From: Caenorhabditis remanei
Lineage: Eukaryota; Nematoda; Chromadorea; Rhabditida; Rhabditidae
DNA length: 64,000 nucleotides
Assembly: GCF_010183535.1 (NCBI RefSeq)
Contig: NC_071329.1
Location: 19,854,879 to 19,918,878, forward strand
Direction: 5' to 3'
The notes beneath the pieces are model-generated. The model had not been told where the DNA came from. It was given only the letters and a program-made list of their open reading frames with translations, and searched no databases. Positions within the stretch are counted from its first letter, which is position 1, and each line of letters begins with the position of its first letter. The position numbers were made by a program, and so were the translations under genes. This document shows positions 33,264 to 45,161 of this stretch, piece by piece.

Positions 33264-35058
33264 TTAAAGCATTGAAAGGAATACTTTTTCTTGTCGTTGT
33301 TGTGACACATGATTTCTTATCAAGTGCCGGAAGTCGACAATCTCGGCAGGCATCAGGTCTCCGGAATTGTCTACATCGATTTGTTCGAAAAATGCTTTGA
33401 TCATATTCCTTGGAATACCGTACTTTTGTTCAATTAATAAGGCAATTTCGTCAAATGTGACAGCATCGTTACCATCCAAATCAAACTCCTGAAATTTAGA
33501 TTTAAATAAAAGATTTCAAAATATGCAAACGAACTTTGAAATGATCAGTTGCGAATTTAATCGAGCTTAACCTGACCAATCTATTGAAATCGGCAAGTTC
33601 AACTTTGTCAAGCTTTCCACTTTTGTTCTGAAATATCTCTATAAATGTTAGTTGGAACTCCTTTCCTCTTACTTGGTCAGCAATGTTAAACAATGCTATA
33701 GTTTCTTCTGAATCCATATCATCCTCTTTCTTGGTTGAGTCAATTGCTTCTGCAGTGGAAATTAGCCCATCGTCGTTTGTGTCGATTCTCTTCAAAAAAT
33801 AAAAAAAAATTTCCCCAAAGGCATTTAAAAAACAGACATACCTTCATTTTTTCCATTGCATCTCTGACTGATCTTGCCCTGATAACTGAACGAAAACCAG
33901 CAAATTCGACGTTATCCAATTGTCCATCTTCATTCTCGTCAGCTTGTCCAAAGAATGGTGCCAAAGTTTCTTCATCAAATCCATAATGTTCAAATGCCAC
34001 TCGTTTCGCTTCGTCTAATGTTAGAGTTCCACTGTTATCCGCGTCCACCACTCTCATAGCTTTTCTGAATGAAATACAACTAATAAGCTTTGGATGCAAC
34101 ACAACTTACTTGCTATTCTCAATGGCTCTAGCTCTCACAATTCTCTCGAAATCTGCAAATTCCGGTGCATTCAACTCTCCGTCCATATTCTCGTCTACAC
34201 TTCCAACCATTGAAGCCACGTCACCTGCTCCAATTCCTTCCTGCTCAAATGCTATCGCTTGTGCCTCATCAACAGAAATATGCCCGTCTCCGTTCAAGTC
34301 GCCATTCTAAAAAATAAAAATATAGCAAACTGCTTAGGTTAAAAACCATGATACCTTCATCATCTGCCTAGCCAACCGAATTGTCATTCCTCGAACCCTT
34401 CTTCTCAACTTGCTAAAGTAAGTTGAATTCATTCTATCGCCCAATTCTGCTGGAACCAATTTCCAGAGACGCGTGACGTCATGATAACCTATTCCATATT
34501 CTTTCAATAAGTAGACCTGGGCTTCTTGCAGAGACAGTAAGCCATCTCGATCTGTATCTATGTTTTGAAGATATCGAAGTGCTGCGTTTTCAGCTTTTTC
34601 CAGAACTAACATTCGAATGGCATCAAATTCACGAGCATCTAGTAAGTTGTCATGATTTGTGTCCACCTAGAAATTAGAAATCTTGAGGAGTCGATAATAG
34701 ATTTTCAGACGCACCTGTTTGAACATGTCCTCCACAACCGATGCGGAGAGACCATGATGCACAAATGCGGCATATCTGACCTCATCAATGTCCAGTACAC
34801 CATCTTTGTTCAAATCAACAGTTGCATCAACAGCAGGCGAAATTTCTCGTGGCGGAGGTACTGTATTGTCTTCTGTATTTTCTGCGGTATCCGCTTCTGA
34901 TGGAGCTTCGGATACTATCATGGAGGAGTCATCTACCACTGAAAAATACCTCATTTAGAAAAGTCAGCCCTACTTCCGAATAATGATGTACCTGGAACGG
35001 GTAGACTATTGACGAAGGATAACACTAACATTGATAAGGGTAAAATCGTTATCCGCAT
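33264..35058 (-). CDS. Secreted protein with eleven EF-hand loops
   Basis: Exons (minus): 34992-35058, 34715-34938, 34355-34666, 34110-34306, 33842-34064, 33673-33789, 33535-33627, 33264-33488; 485 residues, phase kept. Residues 1-18 form a signal peptide (MRITILPLSMLVLSFVNS). Eleven 12-residue loops fit the EF-hand pattern, for example DLNKDGVLDIDE, DTNHDNLLDARE, DTDRDGLLSLQE, DLNGDGHISVDE, DADNSGTLTLDE and DVDNSGDLMPAE. A few loops lack ideal ligands (DLDGNDAVTFDE has no Gly at position 6). No HDEL-type ER retention signal at the C terminus (FLSML), so it is not a standard reticulocalbin. Probably a secretory-pathway or extracellular calcium buffer or sensor. AATAAA lies near 33155 (minus). 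I do not recognise the specific gene. Confidence 0.9.
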
Positions 35059-37508
35059 TTCTGAAAAATTAAACAGTTTTATTCAAAAATCAAGACGACT
35101 ATATGTATATCATGCAGTTAGTGAAGATAGGGAATGATTTCGTAAAAAGTTCAGGAGATTCGGGAAAAAATAGAGAATAGTTTTAGAATCAGCAAAAAGT
35201 ACTCAGAAGGAAAAAAATATTAAGTACATTATAATAAGGCGATAAAAGAAAAGAGGATGAGGATTTATATTTTTTAATACCATGCTACTAGAGAAAATTT
35301 ATTTGTAATCTAAAGTCTAAAATATTCGTGCTGGGGGGTGCGCTGCACGTTTTCATAAGATTAGATCTAGTTTTTGAACTTCTAGACTTTTCATCGAATT
35401 TCCCAGAACGTTGATAAACTTTAACAGTGAAATATCAGAAGAATTGTCACAGATGTCTGCAGATTTTAATCTTTTTTACCCACATTTTCGTTCTTAAAAA
35501 CTTCATCGAAAGAAGTCTATAATTAGTTGGTGATGTAAAAGAGACCTTTCTTAATTATACACACACATAGAGAGGGAGAGCACTCTACTCGTGATTCATG
35601 TCTCGAAGATTGAATTTCACACATTCCGGAAATTCCAGTTTCTCGCGAGAAAAAGGACATCAGGGTGACGTAGCTTAAAATATTCAGAATTCGTTTATAA
35701 AAAGTATGTCTAGAATTAAATTAGAACCTTTTTGAATTGTCTAATCTCAAATAAAGGGTATTAACAATAATTAATAGATGGTGCTCAATTATGCAGAAAA
35801 ATATTTGTACGAACAGTCGATTTTTCGAAATGCACTTTCTTTCAGCTTAATTACATAGAAGGCTTTTAACCGTAAATTCGTTAGAACTCGCTGATTTAGC
35901 GAAACTAGTGGGTCTCAGGTTTGAAACTTGTATGGACACCCGAATAACAGCAATTCAGATCGAAGAATGGAATGCAACAATAATTATGAGAAAGTGAATA
36001 CAACTTGTTCTTGAGTATAGTACCTCCTAAACAAGCGCCTGGTATACTGAGTAGGCATAAGTGACGTCATACTTGTTTGGGATAATGCAGTACTAAGGAT
36101 TTACATGACAAGGTATGAGTACCGTAGTCGGACATTAGATTTAAAATTAACAAGATTAAGCTAGAAATAACAAAATAATGTCCTTGTCTTAAAATAGAGA
36201 TGAACTTTGATACGAATTTTAAATTTGTTGAAAAAAGGTGAGACAGTCTAGAATATTCTAGAATATAGTAATTATCTAGTTAGAATACGTCAGAAAAATA
36301 GACAAACGGGCGTATCCAATTGACTAACAAGCTTCTCTCCTCTTCGGGAAGAGAAAAGATATTAGGGAATGAAAGGATGAGAAAAAAGGGAAAGTTTTTG
36401 CGGATTGAAGATGATCGACCCAATTACGGGTGGAGACAGAGAAACGATATCAATGATTTTATGAAGACGTGATTGTCTTCTGAATCCCAACTATATGGAT
36501 TCTCCTTTTTCTTCTTCGGAATGAAAGCAACTGGTTATATCTCACTATCAATTACTTTCATCTTTTTTACTGTCGTTTGATAGGATCCTATTACATCTCG
36601 AGTACGGAATATTGGGGGTCTCATCTATAATCCCGAAATTATCATTCTTGTTTGGAATATTCGCCTTTATCGCTCATTGATATCTTATTTCTGGTTCCTT
36701 TCGAAATATTTTCGTAATTTTTATGAATTAAACAAAAGGAAATTTTCAATTGTTTTCATAACCTGCTTTCAAACGAAAAAAAATGAAATAGGAATAACAG
36801 AAATCAACTATAATATTTGTTCATAAGAAACAATTCCTTCTGAGTCACATCCCTGTAGAGCCAACCTAATGCTTTTTCAATTTAAAATAAAATGCAAAAA
36901 AAACTCAATCTGAAGATATTGCAAGCTCCTACCCAAAAACATCAATCACAGAAGATATTTCTAGACAACGAAATTCTAGTTTTTCTAACATCTACGACCC
37001 GCCCTCTTTCCCCCCTTTAGCTTTGACCTACAATTTCCGACATTTTGAATTTATAAAACCAATTCATCTTGTGATGACGAAACGAGTTGGGTGACGAAAA
37101 GATTGTAGTCAGAGTGGACTCAAAGGGAAAATATATTATTCTAGATTTTCCGGGTTAGACAGAGGAAAAAGGTGTGAGAAGATGTGAGGGGCTGTGTTGT
37201 GAATCATCTTGAGAAAATGGAATTTTGAACTTAAATCTTTGCTTTGTTTAACTTAAGCTGCAAATACCATATTTCCTCCAAAAACTACCGAAGTTTTTTA
37301 ACGGACCGGCAAAATCTTGTGATCAACGCTACGTCTATTTTAGTTTCGAATCAAAATTAATTTTTTAAGATAAAATTTAAATTGTTTAATTTTTTTGCCC
37401 GCTGAAATAGGAACTATTATTGTGCGTTGGCGAAAATCACAAGGCGCGACTTTTAAAGTGCAGGTCTAATAAGGACATCACTGTCAACTTGCTAACTTTG
37501 GAAGCCTA
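35059..37508. promoter_or_regulatory. Long AT-rich upstream region of the EF-hand gene
   Basis: About 2.45 kb with no exon chain on either strand. Short dyads (CTAGAATATTCTAGAATAT at 36248) and purine-rich runs occur. Probably regulatory and intergenic DNA. Confidence 0.4.
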
Positions 37509-37952
37509 CAGTATTGGCCATAAAGAATGCGATACTTGCGGTTTTTAGTTGAAAATGATCAAATTTGTGAGTGTGGCACGATCTCCCTGATTGTTTCACA
37601 ATATTGATTGTTCACGAACTATACAGATCATAGGTAGAGCTTCACTTTTGTAGTTGACAATTTTTTGTGCGGTCACATCTTAAAATGTTACAGACAGTCT
37701 GAGTAAGTAGCTCAAAAATCTCTTCTTTTAGCACTGAAAAAGGCCAAAAATTACTATAAATTTCTTTGGTGATTGATAACTCTCTAGGAAGTGTCCGTAC
37801 AAAAGGTTGTCAACTACAAAAATGACTTCTTGTAACCTGTATAGTCTATAAACGATCAATATTGTGATACCTCTAGGAGGCCGTCTCACACTCACAAAGT
37901 TGAACATTTTCCACTGAAAAGTGCAAGTGCCGCATTCTTTATGGCTTTATGT
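37509..37952. repeat. Palindromic MITE-like element, family A
   Basis: Ends GGCCATAAAGAATGCG and CGCATTCTTTATGGC are exact complements. Inner marks: GTAGTTGACAATTTTTTG / AAAAGGTTGTCAACTACAA and GTGAGTGTGGCACGA / CGTCTCACACTCAC. Confidence 0.9.
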
Positions 37953-39795
37953 ATATGTCTTTGGAAACTGGAAAACTGAAAATTCTGATTTAGGTATGCC
38001 GAAAATAAACTTTTCCCAGCACCCAACAAGTTGAAAAACGTTGGACTAGTCAAAACAAAAATATTAAAATCCAAGACATGATATTGTGAGAAAATCAAAG
38101 TACCTCTAGACGTAATACGGGTGTCTCACGCTCAAAAACATACACTAATTTCTGGGGGAATTCGCCTTCGAATAACTAGAAATATATATTTTTCCAATAC
38201 ATTGAAAAGTCAAGTACACATCCCACGAGAAGCTGAAAGATGTCTTGCCAAATTAGTGTACCTATTCATACTTGTTCCCTTTTTTTCGAAATTCGAAATT
38301 TCATGTTGTAATTGGTGTGGTGTCCTTCTTTTCCTCCTCCTCCACACTTTTCTCCTTTCCTTTTTCCGTCTGAGCAGCAAACAGACAAGAAAAAGGGGGA
38401 GAAGACTTATGGTAAACATGATTAGGTGGAAGATTATAAAGGGGTGTCTTCTTTCTTGTACAATCATTTTTTGTCGTGGAGTGAGAGAGAAGAAAACTGT
38501 TTGAACACACATCATGTTTTAAGAGATTTTTTTGTGACAGAGGCTCGCAATTCTTCACGAAATCAATTGCTTCGAGGTACTAATCCCAGTTAAAAAAATC
38601 TAATTGTTAGGCTTCAAGAAAAATATCTATTGTAATTATTCGAGAATACTTACGTTGTTTGATTTTTATAGTTAATAAAACAGCTCAAAAATGTCTTCGT
38701 TGTTCACTGACGTCGACCTAGCGAGAGAAAATGTTCTCTCGGTTCGTAACTGAATAGAGAAGGCTCCTACGAAATCATTGTGCATAAAGCATGCCCTAAA
38801 ACTCTACAAAACGTGATATCATAGATAATCAGTGACATCGTAACTCTTGAAAGCAGACAATATTGATACTGTTGTGACCCCAACATTTTTAAAACTGACA
38901 GTTTGCCTTATGTTAACACTTTTCTGGTTTAACAATTTCTAAACTTTGCAGTTACGAATCAAAAATTAAAAAAAAAATATTTTGCATCTTTTGAAAAAAA
39001 GTATAATTTTCGACTAAAAATTTGAAACTTAATTGAATTGAGAATATGTATAGTAATTAAAGCTTTTTTACTTTGCAATTTCGAAAAATTTAAAAAAACT
39101 CCGTTAAAAATTAAGTACCCATCTGGATTTGAAAAGTCAGAAAAATAAATAACTTTTCCTACAGTAAAAAGTGTTTCACTTTGAGATACCTCTTGAATTA
39201 TTTTAAATCCGAAGACCTTTATTAAACCATAAATATTTGTTGTTTTCCCTGATTCATACCAAGTTTCAACCTGCTTCTATGATCCCTTATTCATTTTCGT
39301 GTCCTTTCCTTCTTTCACCAATCTCTTCTTATTTTCCTCTATAATCCCTTAATTACCTCGTTTCCTTTTTCTTTTTCATATGTTCATACAAACGTTTTCT
39401 GCCCTTCTTCTTCACTCTTCCTTCCACAATGTATACATCTTCTTCTTTCTCCTTCTATCCATATTCCGTTCATTTCCTTTCTCCTTTTCTCTTTTCCAAT
39501 TCATCACAACATATACGAGAACAGATATCTTCTCGGACATTCTGGAACATAGAGTGTGTCTAGATGAGAGATCACAGACCGTTCTGTATTATGAGGGGGG
39601 TCTCTCTCCGAAATTCTTTCCCTTACCGCCGCCCACTTCTTTTCCCGAAACCACTCTTCCAGAAATCCCTATCTGTTCTATTTTCAATTTCAATTTCTAA
39701 CTTTTTCATATCTTTCGCTTTACCAACTTATTGATTGATGGTTTTTTGGTCTTGTTGTTTCTTTTCTGCTAGGAGAGCTTTGGTAGATATATTTC
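37953..39795. other. Gene-free interval
   Basis: No supportable exon. The T/C-rich tract at 39240-39500 and the CCTCCTCC run near 38330 create spurious hydrophobic open frames. A dyad GAGAGAAAATGTTCTCTC lies at about 38721-38738. Possibly distal promoter of the calponin gene. Confidence 0.45.
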
Positions 39796-39799
39796 TTAA

Positions 39800-40010
39800 A
39801 AGGGAAGCACACGACGGGGCGAATTGAACGGTGTATAAATTTGGTCATAGGTACTTAACCATAGGAAAAGTTTGATGGCTCATAACTCGGTTCGTGTGAT
39901 CATTTTGCAAATTTTTTTTGCAGTTTTGGAATCCCCAGGGTTGAAAGTACCTATGACCAAATTTATAGAAAAAGTTCATCTCGCCCCGTCGTGTACTTCT
40001 CCTGTTAACA
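39800..40010. repeat. Inverted-repeat element upstream of calponin gene
   Basis: GAAGCACACGACGGGGCGA (left) and TCGCCCCGTCGTGTACTTC (right) are complements, as are ATAAATTTGGTCATAGGTAC and GTACCTATGACCAAATTTAT. Total about 210 bp, starting 300 bp before the calponin ATG. Confidence 0.9.
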
Positions 40011-40103
40011 GATAGGTAAATAGAAATTGATATCGTTAGGTGCTTCTCTTGGAAACCATATTCAACCAGTCTCTAGAACAAAAAGTGATTACAGATCTAC
40101 AAA

Positions 40104-41289
40104 ATGGCCAACCATGGGCCAAGCTACGGACTCAGTAGGGAGTTGCAGAAAAAAGTGAGTTTCCAAATTTCCACTACATACTAGAACGTGATTTTGGGTC
40201 TACTCAATTAAATAACTTTTCTCAGAACGACGCTCGATTCGTACTGGAAGAAGCGATTGAAGTATTGACTTGGATTGAAAACATCACAGGAGAGAGATTC
40301 TCATTCGATGTGACCACTTGTGAATCATCGACAGATGTCAGCAATCTACTGAAAGACGGTGTCATGTTGTGCAAGCTGATCGAGAAGTTGGATCCACAGT
40401 GCCGTGTGGTTTATAATAAAAAGCCAAAGATGGCGTTTCCGATGGTATGGCTTTATAAAAAGTATGATATATGATATAGGGGATATAATTTTAGATGGAA
40501 AACATCTCCAACTTTTTGGCTGCCGCAAAACGTTTCGGTGTAATGGAGATCAGCTGTTTCCAGACTGTCGACTTGTATGAGAACAAGCAGTGTTATAAGG
40601 TAGGTAGTGTTACTAGGGAAGATCATGGATTCAGTTTGGAGATATGGGATTTTACTTATGTCATTGGAAAGCTGAAAAAACGCTGATTTATACTTCGTTT
40701 TTGTCCTTGAGACCTACTATTCGAGAAAAACCAAGGTCAAAGTTCTGAAAAATGACAGATTTTTACTTTTCTGGCACGCGATTATTAGTTTTTTTTGCAA
40801 TTTTCGCGTGTCATAACAGTAAAAAATTAACATTTTTCAGAAGTTTGACCTCATTTTTCTCGAATACTAGACCTCGAAGGCAAAAACTGAGTATATATTT
40901 GAAAAGATATAGGTTACGTCCCATATCTCCAAACTGACTCCATGTCCTTCCCTAGTTAGTCAAAAGTATGCAGAACAAAATTGTCAACTATAACATAAAG
41001 AGAATCAATTTTGCAAATTTAAAGCTATTAACAAGACGCCCGTCTATTCCAGGTAATCGAATGTCTCCGTCTTCTCGCCGCCGTCGCCCAAATGCGCTCA
41101 TCTCATCTGGAACATCCAGCATGGGTTGTTAAGCTCGCTCAATCTTCTCCTCGACAATTCCCGGAAGCAGTAATGAGACGGGGTGAAATGGTGATTCCAT
41201 TGCAGTACGGAACAAATAAATGCGCTTCACAGAAGGGAATGTCACCGTATGGTTTACCAAGACAGATCAAACCTGATCCACATGGATAA
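40104..41289 (+). CDS. Calponin/transgelin-like actin-binding protein
   Basis: Exons 40104-40154, 40226-40444, 40495-40599, 41053-41289; 203 residues. Residues 1-15 form the conserved N-terminal Tyr-Gly-Leu-Ser segment; a calponin-homology domain spans about 22-150 (ATVLTWIENITGE-like start, DGVMLCKLIEKLDP core). One calponin repeat follows near the C terminus (IPLQYGTNKCASQKGMSPYG). A single repeat and this length match transgelin/SM22 rather than multi-repeat UNC-87-type proteins. It binds F-actin, probably in muscle or contractile cells. From memory a cpn gene (cpn-2, D1069.2) lies in this area, but I am not sure enough to use the symbol. The third intron contains a family B palindrome, and the 3' UTR region appears twice downstream. 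Confidence 0.92.
40612..40960. repeat. Palindromic element, family B
   Basis: ACTAGGGAAGATCATGGA / TCCATGTCCTTCCCTAGT ends; AGTTTGGAGATATGGGA / TCCCATATCTCCAAACTGA; TGAGACCTACTATTCGAGAA / TTCTCGAATACTAGACCTCG. About 350 bp, within the calponin intron, 12 bp after the donor. Confidence 0.9.
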
Positions 41290-41298
41290 ATTTTTTTC

Positions 41299-42070
41299 AG
41301 ATTGCGGCGATTTTTATTTTTATTTTTCATTGTAACGGCTTACTGTACCATTCGATATGTATGATTCGTTTTTCTTCGTAATAAAATTGAAAAATATAAA
41401 CTTTTGTTCGTTTTAAGATAGCTTATGTTCAGTCAAAAACTATCATTTTCTATCCATTTTTTCAGCGATTTTTCAAACGGAAAATTGCTAAAATTTGAGG
41501 ATTTTCAATCAAACCCCTGAAAAATGGGTAGAAAATGACAGTTTTTGGCAAAAGACTGACAAAATGTTGATTTCATTCAATTTTTCACTGTTAATGACTG
41601 AAAATAGTAATTTTTGACAGTTTTCGGTAAAATTGCAGTCAAAAAATCAAATTAAACCATTTTTCACCATGTTTTTCTTCAATAATCGTCAAATTTTAGC
41701 ATCTAAAATTTTTTTTCAGCTAAAAAAGCTCCAAACGGTCAAAAACTACAATTTTTACTGAAAATTGTCAAATTTTAACGAAACAACGCGGAAAATTGAA
41801 TAAAAAGAAAAAATGACTCAAACTGATAGTTTTTTTGCTCAAAATCGGTCAAAAATTGTCGATTTTCAGTCAAAAACGCCGAAAATTTGAGGAAAATTGG
41901 CACTTGTCTAGCTCAAAAAATAACTAGGAGGAACGATTTCAGATTGCGGAGATTACTCAAGTTAATTTTTTTTTGATTGTACCGGCGTACTGTACCATTT
42001 TAAGCATCCGATTCGTTTTTCTTCGTAATAAAATTGAAAAAGTAAACAATTTTCTGTTTCAAGATAGCTA
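41299..42070. repeat. Duplicated 3' UTR/poly(A) segment of the calponin gene with degenerate AT repeats between
   Basis: About 130 bp from 41299 (CAGATTGCGGCGATTTTTAT, ACTGTACCATT, GATTCGTTTTTCTTCG, TAATAAAATTGAAAAA, AAGATAGCT) recurs at 41939 in the same order with some substitutions, including the poly(A) signal. The 500 bp between them is a degenerate AAAATTGTCAAATTTT-type simple repeat. Convergent end of the djr-1.1 gene lies just beyond. Confidence 0.8.
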
Positions 42071-42137
42071 CTTGAAGGAACACCATTTAGCAAATTATAT
42101 ATTATTCGAATTACAAAAAATGTTCGATGAATGTACA

Positions 42138-43188
42138 TTATAATTTCAAGAGCATTGGAGCAATAAGACTGTTCGCCTTTTCAGCTCCTTCCAACAATTC
42201 GACAATCTTCAGAGCGAATTCGAAAGCAGTTCCAGGACCACGAGAAGTGATAACCTTTCCACTCACGACGACACGTTCTTCTGAATAATTATATCCTCCT
42301 TTAACCAATTGATCTTTAACACTCGGATGACTTGTCAGCATCTCCGTTTTGATTCCATGACTCAATAGAGCAATCGGTGCCGCGCAAATCGCTCCGATCC
42401 ATTTTCCAGCGCCAGCCTGTGCCTTGAGAAGAGCACCAACTTTTGGGGTCTCCGCAAGAGTGGTACTTCCAGGTTGGCCACCTGGCAGAATCACAATGTC
42501 ATATGCATCGTGTTGAGCACTATCGAATGCGATAGATGGGACGATTCGAGCATTGCGGGCGCAGTCAACCTGAAATTAATTAATGGAAGACTGAACTCAT
42601 ATTTTTTATTTCGGATTCTGATAATTCAGAAAATTCTAAGAAACTTTCATCATTGGAGCATATGCTAAAAATAGCTCTAAACGCCACAATTCCCGTTCTC
42701 CTGACTCAAAATGAGCCTTCGTGGAAGAGTTTTCGCACGCGAGTGTTTTCCACTGTACACAGTATAGTCCTCTCGGGCAAAATTATTTCTCAATTCATTG
42801 TTTCCTCGTTTTTTTGAGATTTAAATTGAAAAAAAAACTCAAAAATTGGAAAAGCGAGGAAACGAAGAATTAAGAAATAATTTTGTCCGAAAGGACTACA
42901 CGGTGGAACAACTAGCATGGGAAAAAACTTCTACGAAAGCTCATTTCGAGCCGGGAAAACGGAAATCGTAGCGTTTAAGTAGAGCGATGCTCCAACGATA
43001 AAAGTTTCCTATAATTTTCTGAAATATCAGAATCTGATATTTAATTCGAGGATTCATACCGGCTGTACACCATCCAATCCAGCGTAATCAACATGAATTC
43101 CTCCACGTTCGAGAACATCTCCAGTAATAATAATTTCCATTTCTTCGGCGCCTTTCGAGGCGAGTACGATTAGAGCACGTTTGGACAT
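42138..43188 (-). CDS. djr-1.1: DJ-1/PARK7 homologue
   Basis: Exons (minus): 43060-43188 and 42138-42569; 186 residues, the usual DJ-1 length. The N terminus [19 protein letters not shown] includes the conserved Glu18. The nucleophile elbow IGAICAAP holds the reactive Cys (residue 105, human Cys106), and [10 protein letters not shown] holds the conserved His. DJ-1 proteins act in oxidative-stress defence and deglycation/glyoxalase chemistry; the exact activity is debated. C. elegans has two paralogues; I assign djr-1.1 from memory of its position next to mrpl-41 and misc-1. The ATG directly follows ATTTCCAG, a trans-splice-type acceptor, and the upstream gene mrpl-41 ends only 183 bp away, so it is likely the distal gene of an operon. 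The intron contains a family C palindrome. Confidence 0.95.
42603..43042. repeat. Palindromic element, family C
   Basis: Ends TCGGATTCTGATAATTCAG and CTGAAATATCAGAATCTGA mirror each other, as do ACTTTCATCATTGGAGCAT / ATGCTCCAACGATAAAAGT and AGTCCTCTCGGGCAAAATTA / TAATTTTGTCCGAAAGGACT. It fills most of the djr-1.1 intron. A truncated second copy lies at 58348-58712. Confidence 0.9.
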
Positions 43189-43371
43189 CTGGAAATGGAG
43201 ATATAGTCTGGAAGAGATGAAAGAGATGAAAAAACAAGTACGTTAATCGGTAAAACGTCGCCGTTTTCAAAAAATCAACAAAAATAATATCACAAAAGAA
43301 ACATTTTTTGGGAAAAACTTAACAAAAAAGAACTCTAAAAAAATCTACGAAAAATTCAGGATAAATGATAA
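43189..43371 (-). promoter_or_regulatory. Intercistronic spacer mrpl-41 / djr-1.1 (operon-like)
   Basis: 183 bp from the mrpl-41 stop to the djr-1.1 ATG, U-rich, ending in CCATTTCCAG|ATG. Spacing and acceptor fit an SL2 trans-splicing junction. No AATAAA is obvious, so the poly(A) signal would be a variant. Confidence 0.6.
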
Positions 43372-45161
43372 TTAATTATTCAATTTCGCTGGTGTAGCAT
43401 TCTCCACTTGACCATATTTTCCCTCCTTATAGGCGTTTCGAACGGTGTCGCCATAAGTCAACTCGAACAATGTTTCAGATGTCATTTTTGGCGGTGGCCA
43501 TCTGGAAATTTAGCGTTTTTTTTTCAGAAAATTCGATTTTCCCGGAAAATAACCTTTCATCCTCAACACTGTGCAAATCTGCCAATCGTTCCGATCCTTT
43601 CTCTTGAACCTTCTTCTCGTATGCAATTCGTCTTTTTTCGATTTGAACATCAGTACGGTATGAGACATATGGGCGGAGTCTGGAATATTATAGAAAAATA
43701 GTTTTTGAACAACCGATCGCTGAAAATCATTCTTGTCAAAGGCACTGAAAGGCCCGGAAATTATCCAATTTAAAAAAAATTCAATTTTTTAAATCGAAAA
43801 CGTGAACAATTTTGATGATGTTTTCAAAATTTCTTCTAATTCTGAATGATAATCGAAAATTTGACTTACTTTTTCGCGAAAAAATTCTAACATTTTGAAA
43901 AAAATTGACATTTTCGAGAAAAAATTGAATTGAAACGTTTTTTAAAAATTTGACTTTTTCGCGAAAAAATCGAAAATTCTCAAAGAATGTCACCTTTTCG
44001 CGAAAAAAAATTGAATTTTAAATATGTGACGCCAAGTACCCGGGCCGGCGCTATACTAGTTGGAAGGGGTCACTTTTTTTCGCGATTTTTTTACTTTTTT
44101 CGACATAAAAATGATAGCTGATTATTTCTATGATGTTTTTATGTTGTTAGGACACAAAAAATGTTCCATCAAAAAAAAATTTTTTTCCCGAAAATTTCCA
44201 AAAAATAGCTTTCAAAATATAATTCTCGGATTTTCTGATACCATCAAAAATTTTTTAGCAGTGTTTTTTTTTCATTTTTTCAAACATTTCAATTTATTTT
44301 TTTCGTTTTCACTTAGAATTTCTTCTGAATTTGCAGATTTCTTTCCTGGAAGCCTAAGCCTATTTCAGTAATGGCAATAGTTTTAACGGAGGAGCTGCAA
44401 ATTTGTCCTCAATGTTCTGAGGGACCACTTTTCACCATTCTCTTAGGCTTAGGTTTCTTGGAAATTCGGAAAAAAAATGAAAAAAACTACAAAAATTGAC
44501 AAATTAATAGTTTCTGTCAATTTTTTTCCCGAATTTCTAAGAAACCTAAACTAAAAATGGTTCAAAAAACCCGAGAATTATATTTTGAGAACTATTTTTC
44601 GGGAAAAAATTTTTTTTTGATGGAAATTTTTTTGTGTCCTAACAACTTAAAAACATCATAGAAATAATCAGCTATCATTTTTATGCCGAAAAAAGTGAAA
44701 ATCGCGAAAAAAAGTGACCCCCTTCCAACTAGTATAGCCCCCCCCCCCGGGCCTCTACAAGTATGCTAAAACTGATGAAATACTAACTTAAAACCATCCA
44801 AATTGGGTACAACCAATTCGGAACGCATTTCCTTCACAGGCACGAATTCTCCAGTTTTCTGATCATGAAATCCATCTGGTTGAACGCCGGTATATCTGGA
44901 ATTTTTCGAGAATTCGATTTTAATGCCCAGCTGAATAACCAATTTTAAATACCTATGCAACTCTTTTGGGTTCAATTTCTGAAATTTGGGCGAAAGTTCT
45001 GGAAACTCTCGATTCTGTCCTGGCCACTTGAATTTCTCATAATTCATCGGTCCGATTTTTCGTTGTCCGAACGCTCCTTTCTTGACAAATGGCCATGGTG
45101 CAGGGAAATTGGTCGAATTCAGAGAACGCACTCCACGGGTGCTCTGGAGCACCGATTTCAT
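43372..45161 (-). CDS. mrpl-41: Mitochondrial ribosomal protein L41
   Basis: Exons (minus): 44953-45161, 44788-44895, 43554-43679, 43372-43501; 190 residues, phase 2 at each junction. The conserved MRPL41 block is KKGAFGQRKIGPMNYEKFK (about residues 27-45), followed by YTGVQPDGFHDQKTGEFV and a C-terminal extension with IEKRRIAYEKKV and the LHSVEDERWPPPK segment. The N terminus is basic and Ser-rich, compatible with a mitochondrial transit peptide. It is a large-subunit (39S/54S) component. Human L41 is about 137 aa, so the worm protein has a longer tail. It lies between misc-1 and djr-1.1 on the same strand with spacers of 261 and 183 bp. The second intron (43680-44787) is inflated by a palindrome. 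Confidence 0.93.
44051..44737. repeat. Inverted-repeat element in mrpl-41 intron
   Basis: Outer ends CTATACTAGTTGGAAGGGGT and ACCCCCTTCCAACTAGTATAG are complementary. Arms of about 190-300 bp mirror TGATAGCTGATTATTTCTAT, GTTGTTAGGACACAAAAAA and ATAATTCTCGG. The centre (about 44350-44460) has a further small dyad (CTAAGCCTA / CTTAGGTTTC). Confidence 0.9.
44738..44748. repeat. 11-nt poly-C tract at element edge
   Basis: Run of 11 C directly abutting the right end of the 44051-44737 element, followed by GGGCC. The left flank reads CCCGGGCCGGCG, so the tract may have expanded at the insertion junction. Confidence 0.9.

Noticed and set aside
33059..33310. Minus-strand 83-codon frame with two hydrophobic stretches
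   Set aside because: Overlaps the end and AATAAA-bearing 3' UTR of the EF-hand gene; considered UTR.
38121..38558. Overlapping frames on both strands in the calponin upstream region
   Set aside because: Low-complexity T/C-rich DNA; no introns, similarity or poly(A) signal.
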